From contig JBLZWL010000050.1 of NCBI GenBank assembly GCA_049194865.1, positions 83,890 to 147,889 on the forward strand: a stretch of 64,000 bases of DNA. Reading direction: 5' to 3'. Shown in pieces: positions 1 through 9,600 of this stretch (the stretch's first letter is position 1; the number at the start of each line of letters is the position of its first letter). The position numbers and the translations under genes are program-made. Under the pieces are notes generated by a model, which did no database searches, had not been told where the DNA came from, and was given only the letters and a program-made list of their open reading frames with translations. This stretch comes from Myxococcus terminator_A. GTDB lineage: Bacteria > Myxococcota > Myxococcia > Myxococcales > Myxococcaceae.

Positions 1-788
1 TTGATGACGTAGTCGGCGATGGCCACCTCCCGCTCGAGGTTGGCCAGGGTTCCGGGATGCGTCTCATGCGCCAACGCCACCGCCAGCTCCGCGATGCTCT
101 CGTACTGGCGCCACTCCGCCGGGCTTTGGCTGCTGCCGAACAGGGTGGACACCTTCTCGCCGCTGCTCTCGACCCAGGCCTCGAGCTTGGCCTCGAGGAG
201 CTCCGGGTACTGCCGCGCCCACTCCCAGAGGCGCTTCTCGCGGGCGGCGAAGGCGATGGACGGGAACGGCGCGTCGAAGGCGTCGAGGGACTCGAGCTCC
301 TTCATGACCCGCACCATCGTGGACTTGATGTCGTCGCGGGTGAGCTCCTTCGACTTGACTATCACGTAGGGCTGGATGATTCGTGCCGCCTGCCGTGAGA
401 GCGGACGGGCGCGTCGCCAGTCCTGCCGGGAGCAACTCCAGGCCCCCTCGGCGACCGCCGCCCCCATCGCATCGGCTTCGTCCTCCAGGGCCTTGTCCAG
501 CACCAGCCCTCGCGCGTGAGGCCCCTCGTGGCGACCGACACGTTGCTGAAGGACATGGGTCAGCTCATGCCCCAGCAGCCGCTGTCCCTCGGAGGTGAAG
601 GGCTGGTACCGGCCGGGCCGGAAGTACAAGTCATTGCCATGGGCCAGGGCCTCGGCGCCCAGGAGGGCTGGAGCCTGGCTGATGTGGACGCGCACGTCGG
701 AGAAGCTGGCGCCGAAGAATCGCTCCAGCTTGCGTCGGACCTCGTAGGGGAGCTCCTGTGCGAGGGGCACGTCTTGACCTGTAGGCAT
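1..788 (-). CDS. DUF4157 (eCIS core domain) protein, 3' end outside window
   Basis: Reading the minus strand from the ATG at 788 gives an uninterrupted frame to the window edge (262 codons, 3' end missing). Residues about 8-85 form a DUF4157 (eCIS-core) domain: a DVRVH element, a LYFRPG segment and a zincin-type HELTHVLQQ at residues 74-82. DUF4157 proteins are often found with extracellular contractile injection systems and with polymorphic toxins, and the HExxH suggests a metal-binding fold. The rest of the visible protein is helical and charged, with no domain I recognise. There is no signal peptide. It lies 275 bp downstream of the RHS gene on the same strand, with a strong hairpin between them, so it probably has its own promoter. 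Confidence is high for the domain and low for the role. Confidence 0.85.
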   Translation of the reverse strand, partial: MPTGQDVPLAQELPYEVRRKLERFFGASFSDVRVHISQAPALLGAEALAHGNDLYFRPGRYQPFTSEGQRLLGHELTHVLQQRVGRHEGPHARGLVLDKALEDEADAMGAAVAEGAWSCSRQDWRRARPLSRQAARIIQPYVIVKSKELTRDDIKSTMVRVMKELESLDAFDAPFPSIAFAAREKRLWEWARQYPELLEAKLEAWVESSGEKVSTLFGSSQSPAEWRQYESIAELAVALAHETHPGTLANLEREVAIADYVI

Positions 789-1017
789 ACGCGGCTCGTT
801 GGTGGGGGTCCAACTCGTGTCAATGCTCGTTGGACACTGGGCCTGTCGAGGCCAGTGCACCGCATATGCCATTAGGGTGTAATTCGGTTCTCCCGTGGGT
901 TTCTGGGAGAGGAGTCCTACCCGAGAGGGCCGCTTCGTTCTCCTGGAACGCGATGGCGTCCTGGTGGGACGCCGCGTGTCTGGGGTTGTGCCCCTGGGGC
1001 AGACAGGGCCCCGAAGT

Positions 1018-1043
1018 GGGGGCCGGTGGACGACCCGGCCCCC
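1018..1043 (-). terminator. strong GC hairpin downstream of the RHS gene
   Basis: A perfect 9-bp inverted repeat (GGGGGCCGG / CCGGCCCCC, 8-nt loop) begins 20 nt past the RHS stop codon. No T-tract follows it, so it may act as a factor-assisted terminator or as a 3' mRNA stabiliser. Confidence 0.5.
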
Positions 1044-1063
1044 TTCCTCGACAGGTGTCGTTC

Positions 1064-4000
1064 CTACTTGTGGTCCTCTTTGAACTCCTTCAGCTCCTGC
1101 TCCGCGCTCTCCAGGTTCTCCGACGCCTTGTCGATCTTCTTCTGGAGTGCCTGGTCCTCGGCCGCCAGCTCATTGATGCGCTGGTGGACGTAGTCCATGC
1201 GCGCCTCGTCCTTCAGGGTCTGGTTCGCCTCGTCGAGGTAGCTCTCCAGCTCCTGGTGCAGGTTGGACTGTTGCTGCTGCATCTCCTGGATGGCCTCCCG
1301 GATGAAGCGGGCCCGCGACTGGGCCACCGGCTCGCTGAAGAGGGGGTTGGTGCCGTTGATGCACCCGCCGATGAACTTCACGACCTTGAGGGCGGAGTTG
1401 CCCTTGCGGACGGTGGACACCACCGGGTTGTTCAGGAACCGCTTGCCCAGGTCGTACCCGGCCTTCACGCCCGAGACGATTTTCGGTCCACCGACGCGCA
1501 CGCCCGCGGCGATGGCGACGGGGGCGCCGACACTCACCCCATTGCCGACGGCGTCACCGTGGGTCAACGGCTTCTCCTCGGTGCCCGTCGGGTCCACCAG
1601 GTCCAGCGGACGGTTGCTCACGTAGCTGTAGAGGTTGCACTCCACGGGGCTGGCGCGGCACTTCTCCAGGTCCTCGAGGAACAGCGGGTCCGGCGTCGTG
1701 AAGCGGTTGATGCGAGCGTCGTAGTCGCGAACGCCCATGCGCACGAAGCCCAGGTCCGCGTCATAGGCCTTCTCCACGTAGTCCAGCGCCGCCGCGCCCG
1801 TGGGGTGCGTCCCCCGGTCTCCGAAGGGAGAAGCAATCCTTGGCGTGCCGTCCGAGTCCGCCATCACCGTGCCCCGGCGGTCGGTGGACAGCAGTCGGAA
1901 CGTCCCGTTCTGGAGCGCCCCCACCAGCTGCGAGTCCACGCGCACCGGCTGGGTGATGCCCGTTGCATCCAGGTACGCTCCGCCCTCCAGGTAGGCCGCC
2001 AGCGGCGTCCCCGAGGCATCGCGCTTGAGCAGGCGCTCGCCGTCCTCGTCGTACACGAAGCTCCAGGACTGCGTGCCCTTGGTCGCGGTGGCCACCTGAC
2101 CGTCCGGCCCGTACGTGAGGCTCAGGTCATCCCGGCCCACCGTGCGGCCCAGCCCGTCCATCGTGTACGTCACGCCCCCGACCACCAGCGTGTTGGCGCC
2201 CGTGACGAGGCTGCGCGAGCCCGCCGCGTCGGAGATGTGCGTGGACAGTCCCAGCGCGTCGAAGCCGTAGTCATATGCGTGCTGCGCGTCCTGGGCGGAG
2301 GCCAGGAAGCCCTGGGGTGAATAGCCGTACTGGCGCACGAGCGTCGTGCCACCGAAGCCCATCACCTCGCTGCCGGTGAGGCCCCGCGCATTCAGCTTCC
2401 AGGCGATGCCGGAGCTCCACGCGGGCGTGGTGTGCAGCAGGGTGGTGCGCTGCCGGGTGAGGGCGTCGTAGCCCATCTCCACGGACGTCCCACCGCCGAA
2501 GTCCACCTTCGCCGTCTTGCCCAGGCCGTTGTACTGCACGCTGGCCCAGGGCTGGCCGTTGCGCGTCAGGGCGCTCATCCGGCCCCAGGCATCCCACGCG
2601 TAGCCGAGCGTCGTCGTGGACAGGACCGCGCCGCCGGCATCCTTCACCCGCGTCACCTCCTGGCTCACCTCGCCGCCCTCCGCGTACGTCAGCTCGCTCT
2701 CCACCGTGCGCCAGCCGCTCAGCTGGAGCGTCGACTTCGTCAGCGTGCCGTCCGTCCGGTACTCCATCCGCTTGGTGTACCCGTCACCCGACGTGGCGGT
2801 GAGCAGGCCCGGCACGCTCGTGTTGGCGGGCGCGGCCGGCGAGGCGCCGTCGTAGTAGAGCTGGTACGACTTCACTCCGCCCGTGGCGCTCGTGTGGGTG
2901 ATGCCGGTGCGGCGGCCAATGCCGTCGTACTGGTAGCTCTCGCCTCGGACCAGCGTGTTGCCCGGCGTGCGGAACTGCTTGGCGGACACCAGCCACGTCC
3001 CGAGCGAGTACTGGAAGTCCACGTTCGCCACGCCGTCGCGCTCCACGCGGCCGACGCGGCCATACGCGTCATACGCCAGGCGGTGGCCCTGGCTGTCCGG
3101 CATCGTCACGCCCCGCAGGCGTCCCAGCGCGTCGTAGGTGTACGAGTACGCGAAGCCCAGCTCGTCCTCGTACCGCGTCAGCCGCTTCGCCGCGTCCATG
3201 AACTGGCGACGCGTCTGCGCTCCGTTCTCCTGCGTCTCGACGACAAGCCGTCCGCCCTCCAGGACCCAGGACGTCGCCAGGGTCTGCTGGACGTCGACGT
3301 GGTGGCGCAGCACCTTCTCCACGTCGTAGCCGAAGACGGCGGTGCGCACGCTCGACGTCTGCTCGATTCCGCCCAGCAGCGTGGCGTAGTCCAGGGCCGC
3401 CATGTCCGTGTTGGCCGGCAGGTTCGGACGCACGTAGCGCGTCTTCTCGCGCTGCTGGCGGCTGTGCAGCGTCAGTCCATCCACCACCCAGCCCTCGGGG
3501 ATGAGGCGCGTCCTGGCCACGTCCTCGCCGGCCGCGGTGGAGTACTCCTCCGTGTAGCGCCGGGCGTTGCCGCCCGCGTCCACCAGCGCCGTCGCGGCGA
3601 TGCCCGCGGGCCGCGTGGCCGTGGCGAACCGGTAGCTGAGCGTCTCGTTGGGATTCACCTCGCTCGCGACACCGAGCGAGTCCCACCGCTTCGCCAGCCG
3701 CTCCATCCCGTCGTAGCGGAAGCGCTCCACGTGGGCGCTCGCGCCGCGCCGCGTGGTCAACGTCAGGAGCCCGTCATGCAGCGGGTGACGCTCGGTGACC
3801 TCCAGCGCCACGCCGTCGGGCTGGGTGACCTTGGAGAGCAGCAGGCGGCCCGGGGCGTACTCGAACGTCGTGGTGCCCCGGCCGGGCTCGCTCACCGTCT
3901 TCACGGTGAAGTCAGACGCGTAGCTCACCGTCTGGAGCGGCATGGCGCCTTGCGGTCCCTGCGCCACCACGCTCTGCACCAGTCCGACGGTGTTGCGGGT

Positions 4001-6577
4001 GATGACGCCCTGGTAGGAGAAGTCCAGCGCGGGCTGCGGGTGCGTGCCCGCATACGTCACGTTGGCGGGCAGGCAGTGCAGGTGCTTGACGAGCGCCGGC
4101 AGGCTGGCGCGTCCCAGCGTGGTGGTGAGCGTGCCCCACGGGGTGGCGCGCACCTGTTGCTGGGGGCACACGCCATCGAAGGACACCGTCTTCGTCGACT
4201 CGGTGAGCGTCAGCGCTGGCAGGCTCGCGTCGCGGAAGCCCTGGCCCTCCTCCTTCAGGCGCTTGAACGTGAGGCCCTGGTGCGTGGCGTCCTCGTACTC
4301 GCGGAAGGACACCTCGCGGACCTGGGGCGTGAGCGCGTCCGTACGCGTGTCGGAGAGGAGCAGGCCGGCGAAGTCGTCTCCGTTGAGGAAGTTGACCGCG
4401 TGGCTTTCTTGAGGAGCGGTGCGCACGACGCTGTCGAAGCCGACGAGGAAGCCGCCCTGCGAGTGGTAGTTGGCTCCGAAGTACTGGTACCCGTAGGTGA
4501 TGGTGTCGTAGCCCGAGGACGCCGACGTCAGCGACGCGAGCACCGGCTGCCGGAAGCGGGCTCCGGGCGCGGCGGGCAGGCGGGTGTAGGTGAAGCCCAG
4601 CACGGTGCCCTTGCCGTCGTCCGCGGACTTGAGCAGCCCTGTCTCGGGCCCGTCCAGCGACGTGCTGTAGGCGTCCGAGCCCTTCGTCACGGTGAGGCTG
4701 GTGTTGCCGCTGCCCGCGAAGTCGCCCTGGGTCAGCGCGCTCGTTGTCCCGTTGAAGAAGGTGAGCGCGGGGACGGTGACTTCGCGGAACTCGCTGCCGT
4801 TGTTGACGAAGAGCAGGGCGAGGCCCGGCTTCGACAACAGCACGTCCGACAGGCCGTCGCGATTCACGTCCACGAACATGGCGGAGTAGGTGGCGAGCTG
4901 CGCCAGGCTGACGCCCGTCTTCGTCAGCACGGGGAACAGCTTGCTGGAGGCCGAATCGAACGCGAACCTGCCGGTGCCCGGCCACACGTGCAGGCCGTTG
5001 GAGAGGCGCGCGACGATGTCCGGGATGCTGTCGCCGTTCATGTCGTGGACCCACGTCGCCGTCGCCGACACGCTGGGCGTCAGCGTCCCGTTGACGTTGG
5101 CGCCGAAGCTGGTGCCGGGCGCCACGCCGCTGGTGTTGGGGCGCACCTGGAAGCCGCCCGGGACGACGCGGATGAAGTCCGGCTGCTGGTCGCTGTCCAG
5201 GTCCACGAAGCGGGTGTGCGGGCCCAACTGCCACGCTCCCGCCAGGGACTGCTGGGACAGCAGCGTGCCCGCGCGGTCGCACACGCGGATATCCGTGGTG
5301 GAGCCGCTGGGGTTGGTGATGGCGACGACCTCGGGCTTGAGCTGGTTGGGGCGCAGGCGCGCCAGCAGCCGAGGCTCGTTGCTCACGTTGGCGGTGGGAC
5401 GGCACACCGACTGCGTGCCGGCGTTGGCCGGAGGCAGGGCCTCGGCGCGGAAGCCCGAGTCCTCCTGGACGTAGAGCATCTGCGCCTGGGCATGCTCGAA
5501 GTCGAGCCGCCCGTCCTCGTCTTCATCCAGCAGCGTGGCGCGCCAGGGCTGGATGGCGTCCTGTCCCGCGGAGGCGAGCGTCGCGTCCAGCTTCGTCACG
5601 CGGGTGAAGCTGGCGGCGGCGAGTGCCTCCGCTGACGCGTGGTACGTGTACCGCGCCGTGGGCGCCACCGTCACGTTGGGCACGGTGCCGTAGGTCTGGT
5701 CCACCTGGGCCAGGTAGAAGGCCACGCCCTCCACGGGCTCGGTGAATGAGAGCAGGTACTGCCACCGCGCCTCGAAGAGGCCCGTGCTCGCGTTCTTCGC
5801 CTTCACCGACACAGAGGACACGCGCCGGTCCAATCGCAGCTTCTTGCTGGAGCGGAAGTCATCCACCGGCTTCGCCAGCGTCGAGTAGCCCAGGTCCACC
5901 TGGTACTGGAAGTCATTGCCGGTGCCGCCGTACTGCACCGTCGTCAGGAAGAGGCGGCCCGTCGCATTGGCCTCGTAGGTGAAGCGCGTCTTGCGGCCCG
6001 TCGCGCTCACCACCTCGCGCAGGGACCAGGAGTAGATGCCCTTGGCCGTGTTCACCAGCGCGCCGTCTCCGAAGGTCCACACGCTGCCATCGGGGTGGTA
6101 CGCGGTGAGGGCCGTGGCGGACTGCTCCACGCGCACGGCGGGGTTCAGGTCCGCCGGATACCAGGCGCCGTCGGCGCCGCGCACGAGCCGGCCCCAGGGG
6201 CTGGAGAGGTCGTCCGTCGCGTAGTCCAAATCACCTCGGACGCGCCAGCGGCGGATCTCCAGCCTGGTCTGCCAGCCGTGTCCCCACTCGGACTGGCCCG
6301 CGTCGGAGGAGTAGGTGGGGAAGGGCGAGCCGAGCACCTCGCCGCGGTCCTTGGGAACGGTGAAGGGGGAGGCCAGCGCGAAGCCGCCGCGCGCCACGTC
6401 CGCCGCGCCGAAGGCCGTCTGCGCGTAGGTGCCGATGAGCGAGCCTCGCTGCGGCGCGGCGAGCTGGGGAGGCTGAATCTTCGCGTCCGTGAAGCCAGCG
6501 GGCTGCGCGAGCGCGAGGGGAGAGACGAGCAGGGCGGTGCCGCCCAGCATCCGTCGGAAGAGGGAAAACGGTTTCAT
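1064..6577 (-). CDS. exported SpvB/RHS repeat protein
   Basis: This is an 1837-aa protein with a Sec signal peptide (cleavage near LALAQPAG, about residue 25). The N-terminal half has an SpvB/TcB-like layout. It contains three FG-GAP/VCBS-type calcium-binding motifs (DLDSDQQPDF, DMNGDSIPDI, DVNRDGLSDV). The second half carries YD/RHS repeats such as YTYDALGRLRG, and an RHS core-associated domain ending in NLYSYVSNRPLDLVDPTG at about residue 1665. In such proteins the variable C-terminal tip usually holds a toxin. Here the last 170 residues are a Gly/Val-rich hydrophobic stretch followed by a charged coiled coil, with no toxin domain I recognise. The start at 6577 has AGGTAGGACC just upstream. 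The 112-bp gap from the upstream lipoprotein gene suggests an operon. The product may be a surface or secreted encapsulating shell. Confidence 0.9.
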   Translation of the reverse strand: MKPFSLFRRMLGGTALLVSPLALAQPAGFTDAKIQPPQLAAPQRGSLIGTYAQTAFGAADVARGGFALASPFTVPKDRGEVLGSPFPTYSSDAGQSEWGHGWQTRLEIRRWRVRGDLDYATDDLSSPWGRLVRGADGAWYPADLNPAVRVEQSATALTAYHPDGSVWTFGDGALVNTAKGIYSWSLREVVSATGRKTRFTYEANATGRLFLTTVQYGGTGNDFQYQVDLGYSTLAKPVDDFRSSKKLRLDRRVSSVSVKAKNASTGLFEARWQYLLSFTEPVEGVAFYLAQVDQTYGTVPNVTVAPTARYTYHASAEALAAASFTRVTKLDATLASAGQDAIQPWRATLLDEDEDGRLDFEHAQAQMLYVQEDSGFRAEALPPANAGTQSVCRPTANVSNEPRLLARLRPNQLKPEVVAITNPSGSTTDIRVCDRAGTLLSQQSLAGAWQLGPHTRFVDLDSDQQPDFIRVVPGGFQVRPNTSGVAPGTSFGANVNGTLTPSVSATATWVHDMNGDSIPDIVARLSNGLHVWPGTGRFAFDSASSKLFPVLTKTGVSLAQLATYSAMFVDVNRDGLSDVLLSKPGLALLFVNNGSEFREVTVPALTFFNGTTSALTQGDFAGSGNTSLTVTKGSDAYSTSLDGPETGLLKSADDGKGTVLGFTYTRLPAAPGARFRQPVLASLTSASSGYDTITYGYQYFGANYHSQGGFLVGFDSVVRTAPQESHAVNFLNGDDFAGLLLSDTRTDALTPQVREVSFREYEDATHQGLTFKRLKEEGQGFRDASLPALTLTESTKTVSFDGVCPQQQVRATPWGTLTTTLGRASLPALVKHLHCLPANVTYAGTHPQPALDFSYQGVITRNTVGLVQSVVAQGPQGAMPLQTVSYASDFTVKTVSEPGRGTTTFEYAPGRLLLSKVTQPDGVALEVTERHPLHDGLLTLTTRRGASAHVERFRYDGMERLAKRWDSLGVASEVNPNETLSYRFATATRPAGIAATALVDAGGNARRYTEEYSTAAGEDVARTRLIPEGWVVDGLTLHSRQQREKTRYVRPNLPANTDMAALDYATLLGGIEQTSSVRTAVFGYDVEKVLRHHVDVQQTLATSWVLEGGRLVVETQENGAQTRRQFMDAAKRLTRYEDELGFAYSYTYDALGRLRGVTMPDSQGHRLAYDAYGRVGRVERDGVANVDFQYSLGTWLVSAKQFRTPGNTLVRGESYQYDGIGRRTGITHTSATGGVKSYQLYYDGASPAAPANTSVPGLLTATSGDGYTKRMEYRTDGTLTKSTLQLSGWRTVESELTYAEGGEVSQEVTRVKDAGGAVLSTTTLGYAWDAWGRMSALTRNGQPWASVQYNGLGKTAKVDFGGGTSVEMGYDALTRQRTTLLHTTPAWSSGIAWKLNARGLTGSEVMGFGGTTLVRQYGYSPQGFLASAQDAQHAYDYGFDALGLSTHISDAAGSRSLVTGANTLVVGGVTYTMDGLGRTVGRDDLSLTYGPDGQVATATKGTQSWSFVYDEDGERLLKRDASGTPLAAYLEGGAYLDATGITQPVRVDSQLVGALQNGTFRLLSTDRRGTVMADSDGTPRIASPFGDRGTHPTGAAALDYVEKAYDADLGFVRMGVRDYDARINRFTTPDPLFLEDLEKCRASPVECNLYSYVSNRPLDLVDPTGTEEKPLTHGDAVGNGVSVGAPVAIAAGVRVGGPKIVSGVKAGYDLGKRFLNNPVVSTVRKGNSALKVVKFIGGCINGTNPLFSEPVAQSRARFIREAIQEMQQQQSNLHQELESYLDEANQTLKDEARMDYVHQRINELAAEDQALQKKIDKASENLESAEQELKEFKEDHK

Positions 6578-6689
6578 GGTCCTACCTGATGGGTGAAGTG
6601 CTGACGACAGTTGAACTGCGAGACGACAGGGCGGCGGAGCGCGGGGCGTTCCCCACGTCGCTCCGCCACCCTCGAGGAACGAAAGAGGA

Positions 6690-9600
6690 CTACTGGCAGA
6701 CGGTGACGCCGGAGACCGGAGTCGCCAGCTCCAGCACGTCCACCTTCATCGTGATGACCAGCGCCGAGGCTTCGTCGAACAGGGAGGAGGGCACGTTGCC
6801 CAGCCGGATGTTGAAGGTGCCGAACGGTGACAGGCCATTGCCGGCGATGGCGGCGAACGGCTGCTGGAGGTCCTGCGCGAAGAGGGTCAGCACCTCGATG
6901 TCGTTGCCGAACAGGAGATGGGGCGCCCCGACGAGGAAGTCCTGGTTGAGCATCACGTAGTTCTTGAGGCCCGCCGTGGAGGGATGGGACAGCACGTCAC
7001 CCCACCGCACGGGCACGGTCAGGCCCGCCTGGGAGTCCGCCGCGTTGGTGCTGCTGAAGGGACGGACGACCTGGATGCCCAGGTTCTTGATGATGGGCAT
7101 GTGGTGCTGGCAGAGCAGCGCGCCGCCCTGGCCTCCCACGCTGTACAGGTCCTCCGGCGTGAGGGTGATGCTCACCTCGCCCGAGCCCTGCAGGAGCGTG
7201 TTCCACAGCGTCTCCGAGCGCTCCGCATTCGCCGCGTGCCACTGGGTGGGCATGCTGAACGCGGGGTTGGGGAAGGCGAAGGCAATCGCCACGTCCTTGG
7301 GCAGCTTGTCGGTGATGCGCGCCTGGGCCAGGGCTGTCTCGACGGCGGTGACGGCCGCGAGCGCCTTGTCGGCGAGCACCGTGAAGTCATCGGACCAGTT
7401 CGCCTGCAACAGCGCGTTGATGTCCGCGTTCGTCTTCAAGCTCACCAGCGAGTTGGGGTGGCGCAAATCCAACGTCGGGTAGAGGTACTCGGTGACGAGC
7501 CCCGTCAACGCGCGAGACTTGTCGCGCAGCTCCTCGCCATCCAGGTTGCGCAGGCGCCACAGCGGCAGCAGGCGCAGCAGCCGCGCCTGGTTGGCGCCAT
7601 TCGTCAGGTCATCCGCCAGGGACTGGATGTCGAGCAGCTGGAGCTCAATCGCGCGCTCCACGGTGCGAAGTTGCACCAGCCGCTCCAGCCGGGCGAGCTC
7701 CTGGGTGACGAAGGTGACGAAGAGCGAGCTGAAGATGTCCGGCATGCCGCTCATCTGGCAGCCCGGGCACTCCACGCTGTACTGCTGGAGCAGTCGGGAC
7801 TCGGCGGTCGCGCGCAGGGCCTCCAGCTCGGTGTTCGTCACGCGCCCCTGCTCCACGTGGGCCGGCGTCGCCCCGCGCAGCTCGGTCATCACCGTGGCCA
7901 TGGCCTTGCCCAGCGCCCGGGCGGCTTCGCCGGTGGGCATCAGCCTCACGCTCTTCACGGTGAGCCGGTGGGACACGTCGTCCATGCAGGAGCCCACGTC
8001 GTTCACCACCAGGAAGTAGTCGCTGTCCGCCTCCACGATGACGCCCGTGTGCGGCGACTGGAGCACCTGCACGTCGCGGATGTGGTTGCGGCTGGTGCCA
8101 CCCGGCGTCATCGCCACCAGCAGCAGGCTGCCCACCGGAGCGTCCGGGAAGGGCGTGTTCGGCAGGCGCAGGCCCATGGAGAAGCTCGCGGTGCTGCGCT
8201 CCTCGCTGCCGGAGTTCTCGTTGTACGTCCCTTCGATGCCCGTCGAGCTGTTCACGCAGGCCTCGGCCGACACGTAGGCCGTCGTCCCGTTGCCGAAGAA
8301 CTCCGCGCCGGCCTCCGTCTTGACGCCCGCGCACAGCCGGGTCTCCACCGAGCTCTTCGAGAACATGGACAGGTTCGAGCTCTCGGCTTGATAGCCGCTG
8401 CCGGAGAAGATGACGGTGTAGCCCCCGGGGCCCGTGAGGGCCTTGCCGTTGCCCAGGTTGATGGCGGTCGGCGCGTTGCTGGTGGGGTGGGGCAGCAACG
8501 CTCCGGAGATGGCGCAGCTCGGCGTGTAGTCTCCAGACACCTCGAAGTTCAGCAGCTCGCCGCGCAGCGCGGGGATGCCGAAGGCCTGGGGACCGCCGGC
8601 GCCGCCCGGCCCCGACTGACGCACCGCGAGCGAGAGGATGTCGAAGGTCGCACCCGGAGCGTGGCGTGCCTCATCCGCGCCGATGCTGAGCACCTGCACC
8701 GGCCCGCGCTGGATGTCCGTGCCCAGGTTCGGCGACTCAATCTCCAGCGCGGTGTTGAACGCCGCCGCGAAGTCGTTGAACTGCGTCCGCTGCAGCTCCA
8801 GGTTGTCCTGGAGGCCGACCAGGTCCGCGTTGAGGGAGTAGAACTCGTTGAGCTTGCGCGCCAGCGTGGTCCGCACCGTCTTCTGGTTGGCGGCATTGGC
8901 CACCTCGCCGAGCACCTCGTTGATGAGCGCGGTGCGGTGCTGGGTGAACTCATTCAGGGCCGTGGTGAGCGCGCTCTTGCGCGTGGTCACCACGTCGTTG
9001 ATGAAGTTGGCCTTGTACTCCTCGATGCCCGTCTTCAGCGTGTCGCGCGAGGTGCTGACGAAGAAGCCGGACTTGGCGTAGCTGCTGGAGTAGGCGTCCG
9101 CCTTCTCCACCATCTGTGCCCAGCGGGCCAGCGGAGCGGGCGCGCCCGCGGCGCCGCTCTTGAGCAGGGCGGGGCTGTACGTCGTCTCGCCCGTGGCGGA
9201 GAGCACGGCCTGGGTGAAGGTGACGTGGTTCGCGTGCAGCAGGCCGAACACCGCGACCCAGCCCGCGTGGTCTTCGCCGGCCGTGTTCAGCTTGTTGGCC
9301 GCCGCCATCGCCGCCTGGAGCGTGGTGGCCTCCGGCACGGCGCCGAACAGCGCCCACAGCTCGCCCGTCTCGGTGTCCACCGTGCCGCCACCGCAGCCCT
9401 TGAAGCGGCAGCCGAGGTCATGCAGGTAGCTGAAGTCCTCCATGCGCTGGAACAGGCCGCTGAAGCCGTCACCCAGCAGCATCAGCAGGGGAGGGCCGCT
9501 CATGGCGGGCGTCCCCGTCAGCGTCGCCTCCAGCACCGCCTGGTCCACCATCAGGCCCGCGTTGAGGGGCTGGGCGTGCAGCGGCAGGCCATTCACGTTG

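Noticed and set aside
1570..1600. A toxin domain at the C-terminal tip of the RHS protein.
   Set aside because: The region after the core-associated motif is hydrophobic and then coiled coil, with no catalytic motif, and no immunity-like gene follows within 275 bp.
2432..5635. Plus-strand open frame of about 1067 codons opposite the RHS gene.
   Set aside because: Same antisense artefact of codon bias; the minus strand encodes clear YD and FG-GAP repeats.
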